DNA of 7,566 nt from Thermoproteota archaeon (GCA_003661265.1 QMVU01000046.1:1-7566), one strand, 5' to 3'; counted from the first letter of the stretch, positions 1 to 5,846 are shown. Program-made: numbers and translations. The notes: a model not told the origin generated them from the letters alone.

Positions 1-1
1 G

Positions 2-460
2 GTATACCCCCCTCCTACTGGGCCGTCTATCTCCCCTCAATCCAAAGCTAATCTCGCCCCGAAGTTTGAGTTAGAAAGCCTGGAGGGCGGGAAGGTAAGG
101 CTCAGCGATTTCAGAGGAAAAATTGTGCTTCTTGACTTCTGGGCAACTTGGTGCGGACCCTGCAAGGTTCAGATGAAGAACCTCAGGGAACTTAGATCCC
201 AGATAAGCGAGGAGGAAGTCGTCATAATATCAATTGATGTTGGAGAGGATAGGAAAACTGTTGAAAGGTACATCTCCGGGGAGGAGTTCGAATGGCTTGT
301 CCTCCTGGATACCCAAGGAGTTGCTGCGAAAGATTACAAGATAAGGTATATCCCCACCCTCTTCATCATAGATAAGGAAGGCTATATCAGGAAGAAGTTC
401 GTGGGCGTTACACCTACGGAAACCCTGATAGCAGCAATAGAAGCCATTATTTCTGGCTAG
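2..460 (+). CDS. TlpA/ResA-type thioredoxin-fold protein, N-terminus outside window
   Basis: Extracytoplasmic thiol-disulfide oxidoreductase of the TlpA/ResA/redoxin type, 152 residues visible. The frame is open to the left edge, so the gene begins upstream. The GTG at 125 lies inside the first core strand and is not the start. The visible part opens with a Pro/Ser-rich stretch (about residues 1-20) typical of a linker after a signal peptide or membrane anchor. Next comes the AhpC/TlpA-like entry (APKFELESLEGGKVRLSDFRG), then the active site WCGPC (Cys at about residues 51 and 54). A conserved IPT motif supplies the cis-proline, followed by FIIDKEG. The fold is seen directly; export is inferred from the linker, since the signal itself lies off the window. 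It probably keeps exported proteins or haem ligands reduced. The gene sits 25 bases upstream of the YjbQ gene and is likely cotranscribed with it. Confidence 0.93.
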   Translation, partial: VYPPPTGPSISPQSKANLAPKFELESLEGGKVRLSDFRGKIVLLDFWATWCGPCKVQMKNLRELRSQISEEEVVIISIDVGEDRKTVERYISGEEFEWLVLLDTQGVAAKDYKIRYIPTLFIIDKEGYIRKKFVGVTPTETLIAAIEAIISG

Positions 461-474
461 TTGTTCAATTAGCT

Positions 475-479
475 GGTGA
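475..479 (+). promoter_or_regulatory. Ribosome binding site of the YjbQ-family gene
   Basis: GGTGA six bases before the ATG at 486, the usual archaeal Shine-Dalgarno form for an internal operon gene. It supports the 486 start and cotranscription with the thioredoxin gene. Confidence 0.7.
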
Positions 480-485
480 AAGGCT

Positions 486-914
486 ATGGAGGTCTACAGG
501 GACGAGTTGTCGGTGAGGACATCAAAGAGACTGGAGATCTTAGACATTACTGACCAGGTTAAGGAATCCATATCTCGCTCAGGGATCTTAGAGGGCTTCG
601 TCATCCTTTGGGAGCCCCATACAACGGCAACAATAGCGGTTAACGAGGGAGACCCCGAGCTCTGGCAGGACATCCTGGATACCTTCACTAGACTCGTCCC
701 GATCGATCGGGGCTACAGGCATAACGCCAAGTACAGGGGAATTCCAGGAGAACAGAATGCTCATGCCCACATACTCAATTGCCTTTGCGGGCCAAGTATA
801 TCCATTCCCCTAGTAGAGGGGAGGTTAACTCTGGGAACATGGCAGAGGATACTTTTCATAGAGCTGGACGGTCCCAGGTCCAGGAGGGTATTCCTGCAAG
901 TGGTTGGAGAGTAA
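486..914 (+). CDS. yjbQ: YjbQ/UPF0047 family protein (secondary thiamine-phosphate synthase family)
   Basis: Single-domain cytoplasmic protein of 142 residues, the normal length for the YjbQ/UPF0047 family. Hallmarks are all present in order: PHTT (44-47) followed by NE (53-54), the RHN segment (78-80), NAHAH with its conserved histidines (91-95), GPSISIPLVEG (102-112), GTWQ (117-120) and DGPR (128-131). Some members have weak thiamine-phosphate synthase activity and can rescue thiE mutants, but the physiological role of the family is unsettled. The family assignment is therefore firm and the reaction is not. The ATG at 486 has a GGTGA site six bases upstream. It lies 25 bases after the thioredoxin gene and ends just before the PhoU/TrkA_C gene. 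Neither neighbour points to thiamine metabolism. Confidence 0.95.
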   Translation: MEVYRDELSVRTSKRLEILDITDQVKESISRSGILEGFVILWEPHTTATIAVNEGDPELWQDILDTFTRLVPIDRGYRHNAKYRGIPGEQNAHAHILNCLCGPSISIPLVEGRLTLGTWQRILFIELDGPRSRRVFLQVVGE

Positions 915-940
915 TGCCCTGGATGTTGTCTCAATAGAGA

Positions 941-948
941 TTTTAATA
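941..948 (+). promoter_or_regulatory. Possible TATA box before the PhoU/TrkA_C gene
   Basis: TTTTAATA centred near 945. An archaeal TATA box this far left predicts transcription from about 970-973. That fits a start of the PhoU/TrkA_C gene at TTG 982 or near 1000 better than one at TTG 904, which would lie upstream of the transcript. It is based on an A/T-rich match alone. Confidence 0.3.
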
Positions 949-981
949 GCAACCTTCACCAATCCTTGGGAGACCTCTGAG

Positions 982-2208
982 TTGGAGGGTGAGGAGAGGG
1001 TAGAATTTAAGCCCATTCCTGCTAAGGACCTTTTAGTTGAAATCCTCTCAACATCCGAGCTGATGATCGACCTAGCTTATGCCTCAGCCATTTTTAATGA
1101 TGAAGATCTTGCACAAAACGTGGTAGAGTTAAGTGAGAAGGTTGATAGGCTCTGCTATCAGCTGGCCATGATCATAGCCCTTGCCGCTAGGGACAAGGAA
1201 GATGCTGAGACCATGCTAGGCCTATGGGTCCTAGCCTCCAACTCCGACAAGATATCGGATGCAGCAACTGACGTAGCCTACACCGTTCTTAGGGGATTTG
1301 GGATTCCTAGAATAGCATCAGAGGCATTTGAGGAGGTTGAGGAGAGAATAGGCAGATACTACGTTAATGAAGGCTCTATCTTGATAGGAAGAAGCCCGAG
1401 GGAACTTGCTTTAGAGGGGAAGATAGGAGTCGACATAATAGCCTTAAAGAGGGGGGATGAGTGGGTATTTAATCCGTTAGACGTTAAAATGGAGCCCAAC
1501 GACCTCGTACTAGCTAGGGGGGATAGGGAGAGTCTTTCTGCATTTAAGAGCATAGCTTCTGGTGAGCTCAAGGAGTTCAGGGTTCCTCAACTACCTCCTC
1601 AAATTGAGGAGAAGGTTAAGACCCCTGAGCAGAAGCTTGGAGGCATGCTCGCTGACTTGATCGATTTGGCCAAGCTTTCGGTGGACTTAGCCCATTCCAG
1701 CTTCCTTTACTTCAATCCAGATATAGCAAGGGAAGTTGGAAAGCTTGAGTTGTTGGTAGATCTCCTTCACACTGATCTCGAGCTGGAAGCTATAAGAACA
1801 GGGAGGGAGATGGGAATTCCGGAAGAAAAGGTTCTTGGGCTCCTTAGGTTAGCTCTAGCTGCAGAGAACATAACAGATGCCGCAAGATCTATTGCAGAAG
1901 TAGTTCTGGGAGGAGTAAGACCCCATCCCATAGTTGAACAGGTAATGCGAGAGACCGCTGATACTGTTTTCATGGCATCGATAGGGAGGGGAAGTAAAGT
2001 TGTTGGAATGAGCTTATCCCAACTTAACATGGAGGAGATGGGTCTCAAGGCTATAGCTGTGAGGAGAGGGGATAGATGGATATACAAACCCGCTCCAGCC
2101 TTCGTTTTGGATGAAGGAGACGTTGTCGTCGTCAGTGGATATAAGGAGGGAAGAGAGAAGTTTGAAAAAATGCTCCTGCCGGGAGAGAACGAGTTTAAGG
2201 AGAGATAA
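982..2208 (+). CDS. Tandem PhoU-TrkA_C-PhoU-TrkA_C regulatory protein, probable partner of the MgtE-like permease
   Basis: Cytoplasmic protein of about 408 residues with an internal duplication. The order is a PhoU helical bundle (about 14-110), a TrkA_C/RCK_C domain (about 125-190), a second PhoU (about 214-310) and a second TrkA_C (about 320-400). The repeats show as paired motifs: SELMIDLAYAS against KLSVDLAHSS, DKISDAATDVA against ENITDAARSIA, and in the TrkA_C units RGDEWVFNP against RGDRWIYKP, each followed by an acidic-Asp-plus-V/L strand (PNDLVLARG, EGDVVVVSG). TrkA_C domains bind small ligands and gate cation channels or transporters. Together with the following MgtE-like gene this suggests a gating or sensing subunit. 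The start is uncertain. TTG 982 is preferred because of the upstream TATA-like box. TTG 904 would overlap yjbQ by 11 bases. GTA 1000, where relatives seem to begin, has a good ribosome site but is not a standard start codon. Confidence 0.88.
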   Translation: MEGEERVEFKPIPAKDLLVEILSTSELMIDLAYASAIFNDEDLAQNVVELSEKVDRLCYQLAMIIALAARDKEDAETMLGLWVLASNSDKISDAATDVAYTVLRGFGIPRIASEAFEEVEERIGRYYVNEGSILIGRSPRELALEGKIGVDIIALKRGDEWVFNPLDVKMEPNDLVLARGDRESLSAFKSIASGELKEFRVPQLPPQIEEKVKTPEQKLGGMLADLIDLAKLSVDLAHSSFLYFNPDIAREVGKLELLVDLLHTDLELEAIRTGREMGIPEEKVLGLLRLALAAENITDAARSIAEVVLGGVRPHPIVEQVMRETADTVFMASIGRGSKVVGMSLSQLNMEEMGLKAIAVRRGDRWIYKPAPAFVLDEGDVVVVSGYKEGREKFEKMLLPGENEFKER

Positions 2209-2220
2209 AAAAGAGAAGAA

Positions 2221-2244
2221 ATTGCTGAGTAGGTTTTTAGCAAT
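2221..2244 (+). terminator. Weak hairpin with T-run after the PhoU/TrkA_C gene
   Basis: ATTGCT (2221-2226) and AGCAAT (2239-2244) form a 6-bp stem around a 12-base loop. The loop contains five Ts (2234-2238), which may matter more in archaea, where T-runs drive termination. It lies 12 bases after the stop codon and just upstream of the next promoter. The stem is short, so this is tentative. Confidence 0.3.
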
Positions 2245-2252
2245 CCAAACAC

Positions 2253-2260
2253 TTTTAAAT
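2253..2260 (+). promoter_or_regulatory. TATA box of the MgtE-like transporter transcript
   Basis: TTTTAAAT centred about 29 bases upstream of the ATG at 2286, the spacing expected for a leaderless or nearly leaderless archaeal transcript. It indicates that the transporter is transcribed separately from the PhoU/TrkA_C gene, at least in part. It also points to 2286 as the first translated codon rather than the ATG at 2362 in the transporter frame. Confidence 0.5.
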
Positions 2261-2285
2261 GAGATAAAGTTCAGCTTCCCTGACT

Positions 2286-2411
2286 ATGGAGGATGATGGG
2301 TCATTGAATTCAGGAGGGGCATTGACATGGGGCAACATTGACCCACTGGAAAAGCCAATCCATGAGTATGCGCTCTACCACACTGCAGTCGTTAATAGCC
2401 CTCATATTTAG
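2286..2411 (+). other. 41-codon ORF overlapping the transporter start: leader peptide or frameshifted N-terminus
   Basis: ATG 2286 to TAG 2409-2411 encodes 41 residues running MEDDGSLNSGGALTWGNIDP, then a helical-looking segment (LEKPIHEYALYHTAVV) and a short tail before the stop. The codons look normal for this genome, and the ATG is correctly placed behind a TATA box for leaderless translation. The transporter frame is open only from 2326, so the two frames overlap from 2326 to 2408. Removing one base in that interval would fuse this segment to the first transporter helix. Possible explanations are a sequencing or assembly error, a real mutation, programmed +1 frameshifting, or a genuine leader peptide. 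I favour a lost N-terminus; the sequence alone cannot decide. Confidence 0.45.
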
Positions 2412-3534
2412 CGTGGGAAGCGTTTTCGCAGGAGGCATCGTCTCCTTACTTTCGGGGAGGTTTATTGAGTTTCCCTGGATCTTGGCTCTTTTTCCTCCTG
2501 TTTTGACGATTAGGGGAGATATTGGCGGAATTCTATCTGGAAAGTTGGGAACCATGTTGAACACAGGGAGAGTGAAGGCTTCCTTCTTGGGAAACACAAA
2601 GGAGTTCTACCTTCTTCTTAAGTCCATATTCGTGTTGGCCTTCCTGGATACGTTAGGAATGAGCTTGTTCTCCTTTTCCCTTAACTTTGGCTTGGGATAC
2701 GCAAGGGTCGACCACCTGCTCATCTACTTAACGTTGCCTGTGTTCGTTTGTTTGATCTCCATAGCCGCAGCCATGCCCATCACCGTCCTCGTAGCTATTC
2801 TCAGCTTCAGGAGGGGATTTAACCCGGACATAGTCGTCTATCCAGCCATTTCAATGGTAAACGATGTCATAGTTGCGTCCATTTTCTTCATAGCCGTCAG
2901 GTCTGTTGAGAAAGGTTTCTTCTATTTTATAGCTCTGTTTTCCCTAATTTCTTTAGTTATAGTGCTTAACTTCTGCAGTACCCATGTAAATGATCTTTTC
3001 TTCAGGAAGACCATTTTAGAAGGGGTTTCCAGCGTTTTCTTCTCCAGCATCCTGGGAAGCTTTAGTGGATCTGTCTTAACAAGATTTAGAGTTAAGATAG
3101 AGAGTTTTCCAGGCCTGATTGCCATATACCCTGCGATGATGAGCACTCTAGGTGGAGTAGGCTCTATAATAGGCTCAATAACTACCACGAAATTGGCGAT
3201 TGGTTTAGGAGGTTCCAAGGGTAGGATCAGGCTCTTCATTAGGGACGCCGCCGCAGTGGAGATCAGTGCTCTGATAATATTCTTTACGCTGGGAATTTTG
3301 GGATCTCTCTTCTCCGGTTTGTCTATCGGAGGTTACGTGCTCACGCTGGTAAAACTTTCACTCTTCACCAACATCGTCGGATTTTTAGGAATATCCCTGC
3401 TCTCCTTCATCATAGCCGAGGGGACCTTTAAAAGAGGATGGGATCCTGACAACTTCGTTATACCCATGGTTACCTCTTCCGCTGACCTCATGACGACTCT
3501 TTTCCTGTTCTTAGGGATTTACCTGCTTCAGTAA
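2362..3534 (+). CDS. MgtE-like (SLC41/MgtE family) divalent cation permease with two tandem MgtE domains
   Basis: Integral membrane protein of about 390 residues, very hydrophobic, with roughly ten membrane segments in two homologous halves. Half one (about 10-205) has FPPVLTIRGDIGGILSG (44-60) and RRGFNPDIVVYPAISMVND (150-168). Half two (about 220-390) has IYPAMMSTLGGVGSIIGS (255-272) and KRGWDPDNFVIPMVTSSAD (357-375). Asp168 and Asp375 match the conserved pore aspartate of MgtE channels. Bacterial MgtE has cytosolic N and CBS domains and one membrane domain used as a dimer. Here those domains are absent and the membrane domain is duplicated, as in eukaryotic SLC41 and archaeal relatives. 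Mg2+ or another divalent cation is the likely substrate. The upstream PhoU/TrkA_C protein may provide regulation. The start is unresolved: ATG 2362, ATG 2368 and TTG 2338 all lack a good ribosome site, and the overlapping 2286 frame suggests a missing N-terminus. Confidence 0.9.
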   Translation: MSMRSTTLQSLIALIFSVGSVFAGGIVSLLSGRFIEFPWILALFPPVLTIRGDIGGILSGKLGTMLNTGRVKASFLGNTKEFYLLLKSIFVLAFLDTLGMSLFSFSLNFGLGYARVDHLLIYLTLPVFVCLISIAAAMPITVLVAILSFRRGFNPDIVVYPAISMVNDVIVASIFFIAVRSVEKGFFYFIALFSLISLVIVLNFCSTHVNDLFFRKTILEGVSSVFFSSILGSFSGSVLTRFRVKIESFPGLIAIYPAMMSTLGGVGSIIGSITTTKLAIGLGGSKGRIRLFIRDAAAVEISALIIFFTLGILGSLFSGLSIGGYVLTLVKLSLFTNIVGFLGISLLSFIIAEGTFKRGWDPDNFVIPMVTSSADLMTTLFLFLGIYLLQ

Positions 3535-3549
3535 AAAATCACCATGATG

Positions 3550-3590
3550 AGGGTAATATCCCTTGGATAGTTACCCTAATTTCTCTTTTT
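3550..3590 (+). terminator. Strong hairpin plus T-run after the transporter gene
   Basis: AGGGTAATATCC (3550-3561) pairs with GGATA (3565-3569) and TTACCCT (3571-3577), leaving one bulged G (3570) and a three-base loop. The result is a 12-bp stem 15 bases after the transporter stop, followed by T5 at 3586-3590. It looks like an intrinsic terminator. Because the T-run touches the next TATA box (3594-3602), it could also act as an operator for adk. Confidence 0.6.
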
Positions 3591-3593
3591 AGA

Positions 3594-3602
3594 TTATAAA
3601 TA
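3594..3602 (+). promoter_or_regulatory. Candidate distal TATA box for adk
   Basis: TTATAAATA is a very good archaeal TATA match in the 157-base gap between the transporter and adk. Transcription would begin near 3624, giving a 5' leader of about 68 bases. It competes with a nearer, weaker box at 3658-3664. Apart from the hairpin and these two boxes I see nothing else in this gap. Confidence 0.4.
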
Positions 3603-3657
3603 CTCCTAATTATGAGGTAATAAAAAGAATATTTTCCATCCTAATCCCTGAAAAAGG

Positions 3658-3664
3658 TTAAAAG
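3658..3664 (+). promoter_or_regulatory. Candidate proximal TATA box for adk
   Basis: TTAAAAG, preceded by an A-rich stretch (3651-3655) that could serve as BRE, is centred 31 bases before ATG 3692. That spacing would give an almost leaderless adk mRNA and supports 3692 over the in-frame ATG at 3665, which would overlap the promoter edge. Confidence 0.4.
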
Positions 3665-3691
3665 ATGCAACTAATCCTGTGCCATGCCACC

Positions 3692-4360
3692 ATGAGGATT
3701 GTGATGCTAGGTCCCCCGGGTTCGGGCAAAGGAACTCATGCAGTGATTATCGCCAGGGATCTGGGCATTCCCGTTATAGCATCAGGGGAGATCTTTAGGG
3801 AGATTATGAGAGGGGATGACCCCCTTGCTAAGAAGATCAGGAAATATGTGCTCAGGGGGGATTTGGTTCCGGACGAGATCGCAATTAAAATAGTCATGGA
3901 TAGACTAGAGCTTCAGGATTGTGAGAGAGGTTTTGTTCTAGATGGCTTTCCTAGGAACCTGAGGCAAGCAGAGGCTTTAACGGAGTGGCTTTCTAGGAGA
4001 GGTCTTAACCTTGATCTGGTCATATACCTAAAGGTTGACAGGGAGGAGTTAATCAGGCGTCTATCCTTGAGAAGGACTTGTGAGAGGTGCGGCGCTGTTT
4101 ATCACCTAATCTTTAATCCACCAAAGAAGGACGAAATCTGCGACTTTTGTGGTGGACATCTGTACCAGAGGGAGGACGATAAGGAAGAAGTGGTTAAGAA
4201 GAGAATAGAGGTTTTTGAGAGGGAATCCTCACCTCTTATAGATTATTACGCTAAGAAGGGAATTTTAAGGGAAATAGACGGCACAGGTACCATAGAGGAT
4301 GTTCAGGAGAGGATTAAAGCTGTCATAAGCTGCCTTAGGAGGAATGATCCCAGGGTCTAG
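3692..4360 (+). CDS. adk: Adenylate kinase, long form with zinc-binding lid
   Basis: Cytosolic nucleoside monophosphate kinase converting ATP and AMP to two ADP, 222 residues, the usual size for the long bacterial-type enzyme. Motifs in order: P-loop GPPGSGKGT (7-15), AMP-site SGEIFR (31-36), DGFPRN (84-89), the lid start at RRLSLRRTC (122-130), a Cys4 lid CERC (130-133) and CDFC (150-153), and YQREDD (158-163) followed by R171. Four cysteines imply a structural zinc, common in thermophiles. Glu33 replaces the more usual Asp of the SGD motif, a mild variant. The start at 3692 places the P-loop at the normal position seven; an in-frame ATG at 3665 would add nine atypical residues. This is unlike the trimeric P-loop enzyme of Sulfolobus and Methanococcus. 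It appears to have its own promoter, separated from the transporter by a terminator-like hairpin. Confidence 0.97.
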   Translation: MRIVMLGPPGSGKGTHAVIIARDLGIPVIASGEIFREIMRGDDPLAKKIRKYVLRGDLVPDEIAIKIVMDRLELQDCERGFVLDGFPRNLRQAEALTEWLSRRGLNLDLVIYLKVDREELIRRLSLRRTCERCGAVYHLIFNPPKKDEICDFCGGHLYQREDDKEEVVKKRIEVFERESSPLIDYYAKKGILREIDGTGTIEDVQERIKAVISCLRRNDPRV

Positions 4361-4379
4361 ATGATTCGTTCAGCAAGCG

Positions 4380-4387
4380 AATAAGTT
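4380..4387 (+). promoter_or_regulatory. Weak TATA-like box before the putative hydrolase gene
   Basis: AATAAGTT centred about 27 bases upstream of ATG 4410, which has no ribosome site. Position and missing Shine-Dalgarno fit a leaderless transcript, but the box is a poor match and read-through from adk (49-base gap) is equally possible. Confidence 0.28.
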
Positions 4388-4409
4388 CCTTCATCCCAAT
4401 CACCACGAT

Positions 4410-5846
4410 ATGAGCGCTGTTAGGGGCGTCCTAATCTTCATAATGGTAATTGTCCTTCCAATTTCTATTCTGCTGCTCTCGATAGAATTTATCTGCCACT
4501 CCTCTTCAGGAACCGCTATTTCGACAGGTTCCTCAGAGGAGCCCTCAGGAACAAATTACGGAAGCGAGAGCTCTGCTAAAATTTCTCAGATACGGCCTTC
4601 AAGAAAAGAGAACGCGAGAACGGAGAATTCCAGTAAAAGGAGCTTCCCCGATACCACTGAGGGAATCTTCGTTTTTAACGACCAGCTTTCAGAGGAAATG
4701 AGTGAGGGCCAGATTAAGTTCGCGGCTACTCACTACTTTGGGAGTCAGAAACTAGTCCGCTCCCTTACTAGGAAATTGCGTGAGTACAACCCAAACTTCA
4801 TAGTTCTGCACTATAGGCTAGGCATAGGTTTAGGTTACAGGAGAACTCTGGGAGATTGCGAGCCAGCTGGCGATTACATCATGATAGTTGAGGGCGATCA
4901 ATGGATTCAAGAGTGGCCCGAAGATGTTGAGGAAAGCTGGTTTTATCACATAAACGGAAGCAGGGTTCTAAACTGCGTTTGGGGCTGGTACCTAGTCGAC
5001 CTAGATGATGAAGGTTGGAGGTCATATTGGGCTAACGAGGTCCTCAGACAATTGAAGGAAAACGAGAACGACGGGGTTTTTGTCGACAGCTTTAGCGTCC
5101 CCAACTACCTTGGACCACATTGCTTTAACCCTCCGCTACCAGAGCTCGACATCGAGTTCGAGAGAGAGTGGGCGAAAAAGCTTGAGAGCTTCACAGAATA
5201 CATGAAAGGTTTGCTTGGGGATGAGTATTACTGGATTCCAAACGTAGGAGCTTGGATAACCCTTAGAGACCCGACAAATTATTTGGGAGCTGACGGAGTT
5301 ATGATCGAAGGATTTTCCATGTGGAGAGAAGGGGTTTACTTCTATCCAGAAGATTGGAAGCTTCAAATGAACCGGATTCTAAACCTATCTAGGAAAGGGA
5401 AGATTATCATAGCGCAAACTTACGTAGATGGTGGGGTGGATGCGAGGTTGTTCGCGCTTGGGAGCTATCTCCTCATAAAGGGGAAGCATACCTACATAAA
5501 CCTCGAGACCAGTTTGCTGCCTGAATGGTTTCCTGAATACGAGCTACCCATAGGACACCCCATAGACCCTTTGCCTGAGAACATAGACCAATTTTATGTG
5601 GAGGAGTGGGGAGTTTACGCGAGAAGATACTCTGGTGGGCTTGTTCTCGTCAATCCTTTTCAGGGTAGTCGCCACATCTGCCTGGGCTCTGAGAAGAAGT
5701 ATTACATTGCCTACCCCTGTGGAGGAGGTGTAGTGCCTGAAGACGGAAAGGTTCCCTCTTCATGGAGGATAAAGTATTATGAGGTCAAGCAGATAGATCT
5801 TCCCCCTCACTCAGCGGCAATCCTCATTTATAGACCGAAAGCATGA
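4410..5846 (+). CDS. Exported or membrane-anchored putative glycoside hydrolase (TIM-barrel, GHL15-like)
   Basis: Protein of 478 residues. Residues 6-28 form one hydrophobic segment (signal peptide or N-terminal anchor). Residues 30-80 are a Ser/Thr/Glu-rich low-complexity spacer, so the remainder should face outside. Residues 84-390 read like a glycoside-hydrolase-type TIM barrel: FIVLHYRLGIG, then WYLVDLDDEGWRSYWANEVL (193-212), DGVFVDSF (221-228) at a strand end, WIPNVGAW (275-282), and ADGVMIEGF (294-302) with Glu300. Asp226 and Glu300 are candidate catalytic acids by analogy. Residues 395-478 look like a small beta domain common after such barrels. The combination recalls hypothetical glycosyl hydrolase families such as GHL15 or the GH114-related barrels; no substrate can be stated. 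N-glycosylation sequons occur at N73, N182 and N325. ATG 4410 directly precedes the hydrophobic segment and fits the start. Transcription converges with tldE. Confidence 0.8.
   Translation: MSAVRGVLIFIMVIVLPISILLLSIEFICHSSSGTAISTGSSEEPSGTNYGSESSAKISQIRPSRKENARTENSSKRSFPDTTEGIFVFNDQLSEEMSEGQIKFAATHYFGSQKLVRSLTRKLREYNPNFIVLHYRLGIGLGYRRTLGDCEPAGDYIMIVEGDQWIQEWPEDVEESWFYHINGSRVLNCVWGWYLVDLDDEGWRSYWANEVLRQLKENENDGVFVDSFSVPNYLGPHCFNPPLPELDIEFEREWAKKLESFTEYMKGLLGDEYYWIPNVGAWITLRDPTNYLGADGVMIEGFSMWREGVYFYPEDWKLQMNRILNLSRKGKIIIAQTYVDGGVDARLFALGSYLLIKGKHTYINLETSLLPEWFPEYELPIGHPIDPLPENIDQFYVEEWGVYARRYSGGLVLVNPFQGSRHICLGSEKKYYIAYPCGGGVVPEDGKVPSSWRIKYYEVKQIDLPPHSAAILIYRPKA

Noticed and set aside
698..711. 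14-base perfect palindrome CCCGATCGATCGGG
   Set aside because: It lies inside the yjbQ coding sequence, where it encodes a plausible segment of the family; a single copy is seen, so it is probably chance.
1767..2252. 161-codon open frame on the minus strand opposite the PhoU/TrkA_C gene
   Set aside because: It is the complement of a well-supported coding region, is rich in Ser/Thr/Pro as antisense frames usually are, and shows no family motif.
2111..2296. 61-codon plus-strand frame overlapping the end of the PhoU/TrkA_C gene and running into the intergenic region
   Set aside because: Most of it is an out-of-frame reading of the TrkA_C domain; the rest covers the putative hairpin and TATA box. 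There is no ribosome site and no recognisable domain.
2327..2341. Four-codon ORF (ATG 2327, stop 2339-2341) behind a strong AGGAGGGG site at 2312-2319
   Set aside because: The ribosome-site match is explained by Ser-Gly-Gly codons of the 2286 frame, and a four-codon product is hard to support. It could matter only if the 2286 region proves to be a regulatory leader.
3665..3691. Upstream in-frame ATG for adenylate kinase at 3665
   Set aside because: It would add nine residues before a P-loop that already begins at the family-typical position from ATG 3692, and it overlaps the proximal TATA-like box.
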